DNA of 33,886 nucleotides, from the NCBI GenBank assembly GCA_036897095.1, contig JAYMSP010001282.1, positions 1 to 33,886 on the forward strand, read 5' to 3'. The stretch's first letter is position 1, and every line of letters begins with the position of its first letter. Origin of the DNA: Plantago elongata. Its lineage: Eukaryota; Streptophyta; Magnoliopsida; Lamiales; Plantaginaceae. Under the pieces are notes generated by a model. It saw only the letters and a list, made by a program, of their open reading frames with translations, had not been told where the DNA came from and made no database searches. This document shows, piece after piece, positions 1 to 10,474 of this stretch. The position numbers and the translations under genes are program-made.

Positions 1-266
1 TTTAATATGGTATAATGATTTAGATATGCAGTTTAAAGGATAAAGTTCATAGATCAGTTACACAGATAAATCAATCTAGCAACATTATGCAACAGGAGCA
101 TCATAATAAATTGCTTTGTCACGTGGAGAAATTATATTATGTGAAGAGAACAAAGAGATAAAGTCCAAACTTGATATTCAAGATAAGCAATGATTTTAAA
201 TTGAATAAGTAAGTCTAACATTCCAGCTTAACAGAAGTAATGCCACAAAGTACAAGTGGACCATAC

Positions 267-1858
267 CGGTTCATCAAAGAATGTCGCATTACACTGTAAT
301 TCAGGGTTGAGGAGCGATACCTGTAAAAAAAAAGATAATTAATATCTTGTACATGCAGAGAAATGATCATTTTGAATCACAATTGAACAAAGTGAACCAA
401 CATCAACTAAGTCCTTACTGCACTTATAGCAAATGCATGGCAAATGTTGCAATTAAACCGAAGCCAACAAGCGAGTTCATGTTGGGCAAACCCTTTCGAA
501 GTGCTTGTAATCCATCAAACAGCAAATCTAGACACAGTTTAACTAATCAGTAGTGATACAAACCGGTGTCATTTATTTGAAATCTAGCGGTTATAAGTCA
601 TCTAATATTTGATTAACTTCGAGTTATAGTTTAAAAAAACCAACCGACATGACCACATTTTATTAAACCAACCTTTTCTCTCTTGGCCTTCCATGAAGTC
701 TACGCAAGCGGAGATCACCAACACTTGAACTATGTTTTACCCCTTAAATACCACATCTCATATTTACCCCTTCAATATTCACCCCATTCCACCCACTTCC
801 TTTTGATCTCTCTACTCTCAAAGATAGACAGCAAATCCAGACGTACGTTTAAACAGGTACGAACATTAAGTTGCAATTATTGATACAATGTGAAGTGATA
901 ACAATGTGTTAGGATCTTACTAAAACAACTTCACCATTCTTCTAGTTCAAACAGAATTGATCTGTTTGCTTGGTTTTCTCATCATACATTCATACTAAAT
1001 ACAACACACCTGCTACTTCAATGTAACCATAACTACACATAAATATAACAGTAGGCTGTAGACATGAAGAGGTAGAAGGCCAAACAAAACTAACCTCGTC
1101 CAGGTCACAACAGAGACCCCAAAGCCAGACCACCTTTCACATATGAATTGTGCAGAACATCCATAATCGAACCTACACATAACAAAGTCTAGTAAATTAA
1201 GTATCCGTAACTGACTAACCAGCAATCAAAACCACAACACAGTAACCTAAAATGTGAACTAAACTGACTGACCATGGCCAACATGAACACCAACAGAATG
1301 CAACACATGTGAGGCATGAGAGCCACAACACAAAGCAACCAAAGTCCAAGCAAACGCCACTCGGTTCCTACTCTTCACCAGCAACTCCTCCTTCTTCCCC
1401 ACCATCTCCCTCCACTTCTTCACCTTCGCCTCCACTCCCATCCCGGACGCCCTTCTCCTCGCGTCGAATCCACTCGCGGACACTCTCGCCGCCAATTCGT
1501 CCGCCACATCCAGCCCAATCCCCTCCTTGAGCTTGATCGCAGCCGTCTCGGTCAACATATTGACCACGACCGAGTCAACGCGCTCGTCAGACGAGACAAT
1601 TGACTTGATGCGTGAGGCACACGCGCCGCACATCATTCCGGAAACATCGAGCAGGACCGTCGATTGAGGAGTAGTTTGAGTTTGTTCTAATTTGTTCTCC
1701 TGGAGGTTGAGATCGAGGGCTTTGGAGAGAATGCGGGTGGAGGAGTGGAGTTTGGGCGAGTATTGGCGGCGATTGGGGAGGAGTGGGAGGTTTTGACGGC
1801 GGTGTAAGGGCGGAGAGTAGGGGGAGAGGGAGAAACGGAGTAGACTTGCCGTGGACAT
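267..1858 (-). pseudogene. PAA2: PAA2/HMA8 chloroplast Cu+-transporting P-type ATPase, 5' part, disrupted
   Basis: Four exons are visible: 1095-1172, 419-527 and 267-320 follow exon 1 at 1273-1858. Later exons would lie left of the window. Exon 1 starts at the ATG at 1858 (MSTASLLRF). It encodes a serine- and arginine-rich plastid transit region, then a heavy-metal-associated domain with the Cu-binding loop GMMCGACAS, and then VKSRNRVAFAWTLVALCCGS, which closely matches remembered Arabidopsis HMA8. In the family this thylakoid pump supplies copper to plastocyanin. An in-frame ATG 29 codons upstream (to 1945) is possible but less like the family. Two lesions are seen. Exon 2 reads LGSLL-stop-PGR, with TGA at 1105-1107 where glycine is expected. 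Exon 3 carries an 11-bp near-duplication (about 434-451), which shifts the frame between LIATFA and FAISA. The splice sites look good. It is probably a decaying duplicate; a sequencing or allelic difference is the alternative. Confidence 0.82.
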
Positions 1859-2095
1859 GGTGGTGGTGAAGTGGTGGGAAATGTTAAATGCCACTGGTTT
1901 TGAGTTTTTTGGTGGTTTTGTGTATTGAAGAAGAAGGTGAAGCACGTGCGATCTTTATTAGTTGTGGTTGGTAATTGGTGTTCTGGATAAGGTCAAAATT
2001 GGAAGTTGCTCGGACTATATTGTAAAAACTATGCAGACATGTTTTATTAATGGTGGCAGCAGTTGAAACGAGTTACATGTGCTGCCTGTAATTGG

Positions 2096-2810
2096 GCTGA
2101 CTGATATTTTTGGTTTTGTTAAATGCGGTATTGTTTTTACCGACGGCATGATATATTTTTATACATTATAAAAGATTTATAAATTATATAATGATATATT
2201 TAGTTTTATTTTTCGTAAAATTTAGCAAATTATCAAAATATAAGAACGTATATATACTATGTTACTATAACGTAACGAAAACGAATATTATTAAATTATT
2301 AGTCATACTTTACAAATAATGATAAATTTGAGATGTTTATTTGAAAATTGGCACGCGGTATTCGTGTGAGAATTTTCGACTTATTAATATTATTGAAAAA
2401 ATATTACAATAATAATAATTTACATTATAATATAATTATCAATTATAATATAATATTTAATAAGATTAAACTATATAAAATATTATAATAAAAAAGTCAT
2501 TATGATGAGAGGTAAAATAGAAAAAATAAAAGTTGGTCAGCTAACTACTCTGATCCTCTTCACTTTTATAATAGCAATAGATAAATTGTTAATATTTATT
2601 TAATTGTTTACTATAATTAAATTAGCTGGTTTTAGATAAATAATTTTGAAAAAAAATAAAAAAATAAAAATGAACTATAACTAATTAAGATCGTGTCCTG
2701 ATCCGATTCCGACCAGGGCCAAATAACTGCGACGAGAAGAGGCTCTCTCAAGTAACTCTGTATAAAAGGGGAGCTTCTGGCATATCTGAACCAAGCTGAC
2801 TGATATTTTT
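2096..2810. repeat. 16-bp direct repeat pair
   Basis: GCTGACTGATATTTTT occurs at 2096-2111 and again at 2795-2810 in the same orientation, bracketing about 680 bp of AT-rich DNA. It could be the scar of an insertion or duplication, or chance. No transposon coding sequence or clear terminal inverted repeats were seen between the copies. Confidence 0.4.
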
Positions 2811-3989
2811 ATGACTTTGGTATAAGGTCCTTTTGCTTGAATATTCAAGTAGCTGTTGTGTATTGTCAATTGTGTGCATGTGACCTCTTTCTAGAGATGA
2901 TATGACAATCTTGCAGTTGCATGTGTTTCATTCTTGCTCCTCTGTTCATTTGCCTTCGTGGTCGTGAGATGCTATGGAAATATATGAATGGTGTCGTTCA
3001 CAAGTTGAAATACACGATAAATGACCATGACCGATAGGGTTTATCTAGATAGATTTAGAACAAATCATGCAACACTCAAACACATCCAGACCATCATAAA
3101 CAATGTTGGTCGGATGTTTACATCATCAACACTTCAAAATTAGTATTAATTCAAGAGATACACTAACTTTGCGACGATGCATAAAACTTATCATATTCCT
3201 TGTAAAAATAATAATCAATAATCATGTTGCACCTTGTAACGAATTTGATTATGAAGATTGAATGTGAATGTGCACCATTGATGAACTTATTGAATTCTCC
3301 TAAACTCTGTCTGTCTTATGTTTGTCAGTTTATTGAGATTTGAGACCATGAAGACTAATGTTTAATTTTTGCTTATTGTATCTTTCAACATGTCTTACGG
3401 CTGGGTAAATAAACTAACTCATGAGACCTTGCACATCACGTAGACATTGCTAATGCGAGAAGACATGATTTGTCTTTTATTCGATAGACCTTTTATTGTT
3501 GTATGTAATTTTCCCATAACGTTTGTAAACGAATAAAATACTACTCTTTTGTTAAGGTATTTCACAATAGAAATATGAATTTTCCTTGACCTTATATTAC
3601 TCATGAGTAGTACATGGACAAATTTCATATGTGAGATTGCAAAATTTGAATTTGGATGGGACAAATTACAGTTCGAAACAAGCCGTAATTTGCAAAATCA
3701 CATTAAACTTTATGGGGATGTGTAACTATGCAAACTATTATTAGGTTACTTGTCATAAATAATCAAACTTTAGGGACTCTTGTGTTAATTTCTTTACAAA
3801 TTGCATTTGAATTCATATGTTAAACAAGCCGATTGTTAACAAAACGAATACAAAAATGGACTTGAACTCGAGTAACTTGTAATGATATTTTACCTTAACT
3901 ATTGAAAATACGTATAAAATTATAAGTTTAATAGAATAATTATTTTTTACGAACTTTATCAAGCTGAACCTGTACAAACTAGTTATATA

Positions 3990-4085
3990 AAAGAGCATAA
4001 TATAAGATTCAAGTTCGGCTTGTTCACCTTATCGAATGATTTAAGTTCGAGTCAAGTCATTGTTAAGGCTCGACTTGTGACTTAT
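3990..4085 (+). repeat. Dispersed repeat, copy 1
   Basis: A stretch rich in TTCGAG/AAGTTCG words (CACCTTATCGAATGATTTAA, then GAGTCAAG, then AAGGCTCGACTT) resembles a second stretch at 19082-19160 (CATCTTATCGAACGAGTTCA, then GAGTCAAG, then AAGGCTCGGCTC). They look like two copies of a dispersed plant repeat of unidentified family. Confidence 0.35.
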
Positions 4086-4281
4086 GTAATAGACTCAAGT
4101 AACATAAATGAGATGTATGAAAACCATGCCTAGATTGCAAATTTCGATAACCAATATACCAAAACATAAATTTCCATATTATGAGGGGCTTCCTATGCAA
4201 TCTCTCGGTTCCATTATCCTCCTCCTATCTCATATCTCTGCAAACGTGCTCAACTTTACATCAAGAAACAGGCAAACAACC

Positions 4282-6738
4282 ATGAATCCTTGCTCTTCTT
4301 CAAAGCAGTCAAATGACGAGCTAAATGCTCCTCACAAGAAACTCCCATCTCCAAATTTCTTGCTACTGCCATTCGCTACCCCAAATTTCACTTTCAATCT
4401 CAACTCTCCGTTTTTCAAGCAACCTTTTGCTTCCTCGAATCCCAATCTACTGATAGAAGTAGAACCATCTAATGTTGTTCGTGAAGTGCAGAAGTCCTTT
4501 CTTTCCAATGTCGAGAAATGCCTCAAAATGTTGTCCCAAAATGGGGTCATTGATAAGATAATGTCCTTTCCTTCTTACCTCGAGAATTGCTGCCAGGTTT
4601 ATCTCTTAGTCTGTATTCATAGCTCACAATGTGTTGCTTATATGCCTGACTGAACTTTATTTGTGAATAGATGCCAAGTTATGCTTTTTATGTAAATAGT
4701 TACTTGGAAATTGTACTCTTTGTTTAGTTTATTCAGTAATGACTAGATTTGAATTTGTCAAGGAGTGTAAAAGAAGAACTTTAAGATTATCTTGCAGCAT
4801 TTTAGGAGTAGAGAGAAGAAAATAGATTCCGGCTCGAAAGTGGAAGCTATACTGATGAAATTGTATTGTTATCGTAAAGCTACTTGAGATAACTGTGCCT
4901 TACTTTGTGTTTTGGTGTACTTATGTGGCATTAAGCTAATGAGAGGATACATCTTAAATATGGATACCTTTTAGCAAAGAGTATGAAGCTAGGGTGTGAG
5001 TAAAAGGATAAACAGCTCTGATGGATGCAACGTGGTTGATGGTTCTTCATGGAATCATGTTCATTCATGAAGTATGAAGGACATCATTTAACACTTGCGG
5101 GAAATTTTCTTACTGTTTCGTTGCTAAATGAAGTAAGGTAAGTGAGAGTAATGAGACGTAAGTGCCTTGAAGATTTTCTTGAGTGAGTTGAAAGACCAAG
5201 GAATGGTTTGTAAAGTTAAAACACTCGCAAGTTGCAACTTACAAGATATGTTTTCAGTTATGTGTTTGACTTGGCTGACTCATTCAATTGAATGTTTGAC
5301 TGTAGATTCCGAGAATGAACCGCCGAAACTTGGTCATGCAGTCCAGTTCAAATTTTGCAGCCATTTTACCTGGTGATTCAGTCGCAGGGATTGTGGCTAC
5401 TAATGGAATTTTGAATTTCTTAAACATCTACAACACTATATTGGTTGCTAGGCTTGTTTTGACTTGGTTCCCTAATGCTCCTCCAGCTGTTGTTGGTCCC
5501 CTCAGGTAATAACATTAACCTTATGCATATTTCTGAGTGTTGTGATTCTACTCCCTGCTACAATTCTTTTATCTATTTGCTGTAAATCATTACAATTGAG
5601 CAATGTACTGCCCTTGTCAATTTCTACTGTGTACTGTAGAAAAGTAAAGCTTTCTGTAATTTGTTTTTTCTCATCTCAAACCAGAGAGTTTGTGTTGTAT
5701 TCCCTGCGAGGCTGTGACACACAAAATTAGAGAAGCCCGAGTCATATCTTGCAACTTCTCCTTTTCTTGTTTGGAAAAAGTATTAACTTCTTAGCTATTG
5801 TTGGTTTCTTAAGAATATTATTAGAGTAAAAAGAGAATTTTCCGACTTTTTTTTTTTGACTCAAAAGTTTTATATTTTAAAAAGGGAATATGCAAAAACT
5901 TGCTCTACAGTCAATTAGAGCTTGCCAGAGTTTCTTGTCCTCCACTCTGACAGAAAATAAGAAAGAACTGGTAAAATTCTAACATAAGATGCTAGAACCA
6001 TCATGGACTTAAACTTGATCCAAGCTACGCCTATTTTGCAAGTGAACAAAGTGATATTCTGGAGTGGCCGTGTAATTTTTAGTATACATTTAACTCCCAG
6101 GAGACTTTTGCAATTGGAGCAAAAATTCCTTATGATTACGACTATGCACTACTACTCCACAGATTACAGTTTCAAATCCTGTTGACATCAGTGGTTGGGT
6201 ATGGGCACAAAGAAAGGAAAGGGTTGGTCCATTATGCAATTGAATTGTGAATGCAAATTTAAAAGAATGAAAGTAAAGATAGAAGCATAGTTGGTCCAGG
6301 TTAAAATTTTGAATCACTCTGCTTGTCCAGATATTTTTCAAATGCTTCTCGATAGGACAATATGAGCATGCTTTCTGAGTTCTCTCTATTGCTATGTTAT
6401 CTTTTTGTCCTAAGATATACAACAATCTTACAATGCACTTTATATATCTACAAAACAGATTAACACCTGCTATTGATTCACTTCTTTTCAGCACTTTATG
6501 TGACCCTTATTTGAACATATTCCGGGGAATCATTCCACCACTTGGAGGGACTTTGGATCTATCGCCTATACTAGCATTTCTTGTTCTAAACGCCTTCACA
6601 AGTGCGGCTTCTGCACTTCCTGCTGAACTTCCCTCCGACGACGTATCAAAAGGTATGCCAATTCGCACAACATCGCAGAGCAAATGGATGAGAAGACTTG
6701 CTGGGAACAAACCAAAGAGCTCAGATGGCGAAACCTAA
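4282..6738 (+). CDS. YLMG2: YlmG-homologue, YGGT-family plastid membrane protein (YLMG2-like)
   Basis: Three exons join in phase: 4282-4596, 5306-5505 and 6492-6738, giving 253 residues and ending in TAA. The N-terminal ~105 residues are serine/proline-rich and poorly conserved, as expected of a plastid transit region plus linker. Exon 2 carries LPGDSVAGIVATNG and the first membrane segment, NIYNTILVARLVLTWFPN. Exon 3 carries CDPYLNIFRGIIPPLGG and the second membrane segment, SPILAFLVLNAF, which are YGGT hallmarks. YlmG relatives act in plastid nucleoid or membrane organisation; the exact role of this member is not known to me. The start is the ATG at 4282. An upstream in-frame ATG at 4108 would add 58 residues unlike the family and lies in probable leader sequence. 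The introns are 709 and 986 bp and begin with GTTTAT and GTAATA. The short-range match to Arabidopsis YLMG2 is from memory. Confidence 0.85.
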
Positions 6739-7313
6739 GTTGTTTCATTTCTGATCTCAATTTTGAAGTGCCGGTATGATTCTTCTATAATAAATATACC
6801 ACGATCCATTAATACTTTTTAACTGGAATCCTCAGGCAAACCTCCTTACTTTTCATACTGTGTATATATCCCTACTGTTTTCTCATAATTTAAGTTCTAT
6901 GTACACAGCTGGTAGCAAGTTCAGTTCTTGAACATTTGTTCTCCTTTACTAATGAACCCTGTGTTACTGCGAATCTGAATATTGTGACATACTATGTAGA
7001 GTGTCCGACGAATTTTGTAAAGGTTCCTTTGCACTACTTGTCGACATACGTATGAAATCAGGCTACCAAACTAGGTGCTACAAGAATCAGATTCCCCACA
7101 TATTATTGGACCACTATTACTTCTGGCAAAGATTGATTGCTTTAATATTCTGTCCTGTTATTCTCATCTATAAAGTCCAAATGCTAAGAGCTTATCATAC
7201 AAGCCATGACACTGACTTTCATATATAAATGTCATATTTTAGGCCTAACAACATGATTTTAGAAAACAAAGGGAAAAAAGTTGTTCTCTTCTTCAGTTGA
7301 TTTTAGTATTTGG

Positions 7314-7649
7314 ATGGATCAAGTCTTCATGCAGAGCCGGAGAAGCAAATTGTCCTCCCACGAGAAGAGGTTTTTTGCTGTAGGCCTAGCAGTTCTTGCC
7401 ACACTTTCTCCTCTATACATTGATCGCAGGTCGATACCTGAAGACGAGCTTGAAGACGAGCCAATTGACCTCTCTTCTTACTTGCCCCTCCTGCTTCTTG
7501 TTCTGATAACAGCAATTGCTGTTTCTGGTTACTTGGAGCGTGGATTTTCCAGGTTTGATCCGTACTGGATTCATCGCTTTGGTGGCTCTTCGACAGGCAT
7601 TGTTATTCTTCTAGTTGTTCTTGCCTTCGTTTTGAAATTTAAAGTGTGA
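7314..7649 (+). CDS. Small hydrophobic plant protein, 111 aa, function unknown
   Basis: A single coding exon runs from the ATG at 7314 (MDQVFMQSRRSKL) to TGA. A second in-frame ATG at 7329 is also possible. A pyrimidine tract ending in CTTCTTCAG just upstream (about 7296) looks like the acceptor of a 5'-leader intron. The protein has a basic N-terminus with an HEKRFFAVG stretch, a hydrophobic segment at residues ~21-34, an acidic loop (EDELEDEPIDL), a strong membrane segment LPLLLLVLITAIAV at ~59-72, an FDPYWIHRFGG loop, and a C-terminal hydrophobic segment IVILLVVLAFVLKF. It is therefore a two- or three-pass membrane protein. It reads like a conserved plant gene but I cannot name the family. 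A degraded copy of its 3' end lies at about 19213-19380, so it was once included in the local duplication. Confidence 0.7.
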   Translation: MDQVFMQSRRSKLSSHEKRFFAVGLAVLATLSPLYIDRRSIPEDELEDEPIDLSSYLPLLLLVLITAIAVSGYLERGFSRFDPYWIHRFGGSSTGIVILLVVLAFVLKFKV

Positions 7650-7779
7650 GCATACTACATACATGGCTTGCTTTTGGCCTAAAAAGTTATCAAAATCATG
7701 TAATATAACTTCTTGTATTATATACAAGTGCAAATTCAACAAACACGCTACTGTACTAGTAGCAAAACCAATAACTTAC

Positions 7780-9296
7780 TGAATTCTGTTTCCAGAACTT
7801 AATGTTTCTAAAAATCAACCCCTAACCAATTATGTATGACTATATCTGAACACCACAAGATTAGGCGTAAAACTGAAACTGTACAATCCATCGTAAGAAA
7901 GGCGTAAGGTGAAGAAGATCACTGAGATCTCCTTTTTTGCGCATGATCACTGAAATCTGCTTTCTTGAACTCAGAATTGTCTTGATGCTTATAGCACACA
8001 GAACTTATAGATCAACTTATAAACATATCATTCCTAGTTACTTCCTGGGGTATGCTGCCCCTTCTTCCTTCACCGATGTCCATATGATCACCGCTCTTGC
8101 CCAGTCCCATGCTGCCTCGAACTTCCTTCACCAACATCCATATGATCACCTCCCAGTCCCAGTCCCAAAGTTCCTGGGGTATGCTGCCTCGAACTTCCCT
8201 CACCAACATACATATGGTCACCTCCCAACCCCAGTCCCAAAGTTCCCGGGGTATGCTGACTCGAGCTACCTTCACCAACATCCATTTGACATCGAATACT
8301 TCTAAATGTCAGTCCCAAAGGTCCTAGGATACGCTCCTCCAAACTTCCTCCACCAACATTCATATGATCACCGCTCTTGCCCAGTCCCAAAGTTCCTGGG
8401 GTATGCTGCCTCGAACTTCCTTCACCAACATCCATATGATTACCTCCCAATCTCAGTCCCAAAGTTTCTGGGGTCGAACTTCCCTCACCAATATCCATAT
8501 GGTCACCTCCCAACCCCAGTCCCAAACTTCCCAGGGTACGCTGACCTGATCTATCTTCACCAACATCCATTTGAAATCGATTACTTCTCAACCTCAGTAC
8601 CAAAGGTCCTAGGATTTGCTCCTTCAAACTTCCTCCATCAACATTTATATGATCACCTCCAAACCCCAGTCCCAAAGTTTTTGGAGCATGATGCATCGAA
8701 CTTCCTTCACCAACATCCATATGAATATGATCACCTCTCAATCCCAGTCCCGGAACTCCTCGGCTTTGCTTCCTATTTATCCAATCAATGTCCATATGAT
8801 CATTATCCTTGCCTCTATCAATCTTAACGGAGGGTTGAGATGCATTAAGATCAAATAAAATGGCCTTTGAATTGTGAGAATCAGGACCAAAACTATGGCT
8901 GGAAACCCTTTTTCTTCGCCTGTTCATTCCACCAATCAATAAACCCTCAGAATTATTATGTGACACTTGATTCCCCTTCTTCGTAACATATGCCTCCTCA
9001 TCGTGTCCAAGACGGGCCAAAGCTTCCGACCATTCATCATCGTCGTCAAGCTCAAAATCCTCATCGATGCCAAGCTCAAAATCACTAAAATCGAATATAT
9101 TCAATATATCCATGTCTATTCCATCAGGCCATAAACTCGCAGAAGGTGGCACCTCTGGCAGGTCATATAATGTGTCACCATCAAGACTGCCTGTACCAAT
9201 GTTAATGGATTCTAGATCAGCTTTATTTGAATCCAACTCATCAATCCGCCTCTTACCTCTCTTGATCTTGACGTTCCTTTTCGAAGACTTACCCAT
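7780..9296 (-). pseudogene. RAD7-like LRR paralogue A: exon 1 with amplified repeats fused to the 3' end
   Basis: The reading frame 9296 to 8088 starts MGKSSKRNVKIKRGKRR and includes an acidic stretch (EDFELDDDDEWSEAL), one copy of an EGLLIGGMNRRRKRV motif, and then about nine copies of a GGDHMDVGEGSSRQHTPGTL unit. It aligns with exon 1 of paralogues B and D. None of the five LRR exons follows. Near 8108 about 14 bp found in other repeat units are missing, which shifts the frame; the frame ends at 8088. Beyond it, other-frame sequence still matches the EETRND region of B (about 8025-8045). At about 8022-8028 the sequence passes directly into DNA matching the end of exon 6 and the 3' flank of paralogue C (7780-8020 versus about 14815-15100). 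All LRR exons were therefore lost in one internal deletion. A short repeat-only protein could still be made. Confidence 0.78.
8085..8760 (-). repeat. Coding minisatellite with higher-order structure in paralogue A
   Basis: About nine to ten degenerate units of 66-78 bp encode variants of GLGLGGDHMDVGEGSSRQHT. A longer period is superimposed: a four-unit block containing one GGSLKEQILGPL-type unit and one RSNRFQMDVGE-type unit occurs twice (roughly 8085-8365 and 8366-8690). On the plus strand the anchor GATCACCGCTCTTGCCCAGT recurs about 285 bp apart, near 8084 and 8368. Paralogue D keeps only about one copy of the unit (GESSSRQHTRGTSGPGLGGD), and B keeps only a stub (GESSSRRHTQEETRND). The expansion is therefore private to A. 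Confidence 0.85.
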
Positions 9297-10474
9297 TCCA
9301 GAAAGAATCCCTGCACTCCTGCAGAACCGCCCAACAATCAAGATACGAATTCAATGAAATAAACCAGAAATAAATTTGCAAAAGGAAAGATAACGCTGTT
9401 CCCTATGCGAAAGAAAGCCAAGCAAACACGAATTCGATATCAGAACCTCTACTTGTTCTGTATATTGAAAGAAAAAACCAAGAAAACAGCCGTTCAAACA
9501 CTTGGGCAATGCAAGATGGCGATTAACAACTACGTACAGATCAATGGAAGTAATTACCGTAATATACCCCTAAATCGAATGTGCGGGAGACGACAGAGAA
9601 CAAGGATCTCTGATAAATTTCGAATTGTATGTATATTGCAGTGAAAGTATAACAGGTTGTGACTTATGAATATACAGAGTCCTTACAAGGAACGGTTACA
9701 CAAGAAATAGCTGCAAATTCTGCTAACTAATCCTCTCTAACTAACTTTTCATAGAACGGAAGATTCCATAAGAGAAATTTTCTATGAAAGGAAATTCCTT
9801 CCACTAATAATTTCCAAATACTAATGAGACAAAACACCTCCAGACGGTGCTCGATTTAATTAGTGCATGGTGGATATTAGTGAAAAAAAAAAAAAAAGGA
9901 TAAATCGTTCGAAGTCGAATTTATATTGGGAGCTGACTTTGTCAGTGGATAATGTATAGATTAAAAACTTGCATCTTATGATATGCTGTTATAAATAAAA
10001 GTTGAGCTAAATCTTTATTATTATAAATTGAAACTACTTGAAATGGCTTTGTTAAATTCAATCAACTAAGGAGATGTTTAAGGAATAATTTATTGCATCC
10101 ATTGTAGAAAGAGTAAAATGGTTGATCAATCAACTAAATCAGCAAGTAACACATCCACGAAGTAAATTTTAAATGAAAATATTCAGTGGTCTCTAAATTT
10201 TGGTTGTCATTCAACCAAAATGGACAAAGAATTCAACAGCAAACTGTAACTTCCTGCATTCTGTTTCCAGAACTTTAACAGTTTTGAAAAATCAATCCCT
10301 AAGCAATGATGTATGACTATATTCGAGCCGCTTATGATCAGGCATACAATTGATACTGTACAATGCAAAGTAAGAAATCGCGTTAATGAAAAAGATTACT
10401 GAGATCTCCGTTCTTGCACATGATACTAAAAAGTAAAAACCATTATAAGAGATGGAATTTTCCAGCAGATGATA
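9297..10474. other. Spacer between paralogues A and B
   Basis: 9297-9640 matches the 5' leader of the other paralogues, including the GGGCAATGCAAGATGG and GAATGTGCGGGAGA blocks. 9920-9975 holds the block TTTATATTGGGAGCTGACTT, which recurs upstream of B with an insertion. 10130-10474 matches the 3' flank of C and D (AATCAGCAAGTAAC, then CATTCAACCAAAATG). A 15-base A run lies near 9885. I see no independent gene. Confidence 0.6.

Larger units (their letters stand above)
1859..4281. other. AT-rich intergenic region
   Basis: No coding region can be supported here. 1859-2060 should hold the leader and promoter of the PAA2 copy. 2150-2520 is very AT-rich, with runs of short A/T repeats. Short open frames at 2681-2869, 3419-3664 and 3813-3998 show no plant-like domain or splice context. 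An isolated TATA-box-like TATAAAAGGGG lies near 2761, but I see no gene downstream of it. The last 170 bases carry the leader of the YLMG-like gene. Confidence 0.6.

Noticed and set aside
1309-1603. Plus-strand Pro/Ser-rich open frames
   Set aside because: Antisense of the PAA2 exon 1 metal-binding and transit region.
2150-2520. Possible MITE in the AT-rich tract
   Set aside because: No clear terminal inverted repeats or target duplication could be found by eye; the repeats look like simple A/T sequence.
8097-8858. Plus-strand open frames with repeated FLHQHPYDHLP-like peptides
   Set aside because: They are the antisense reading of the minus-strand coding repeat of paralogue A; homology to B and D supports only the minus strand.
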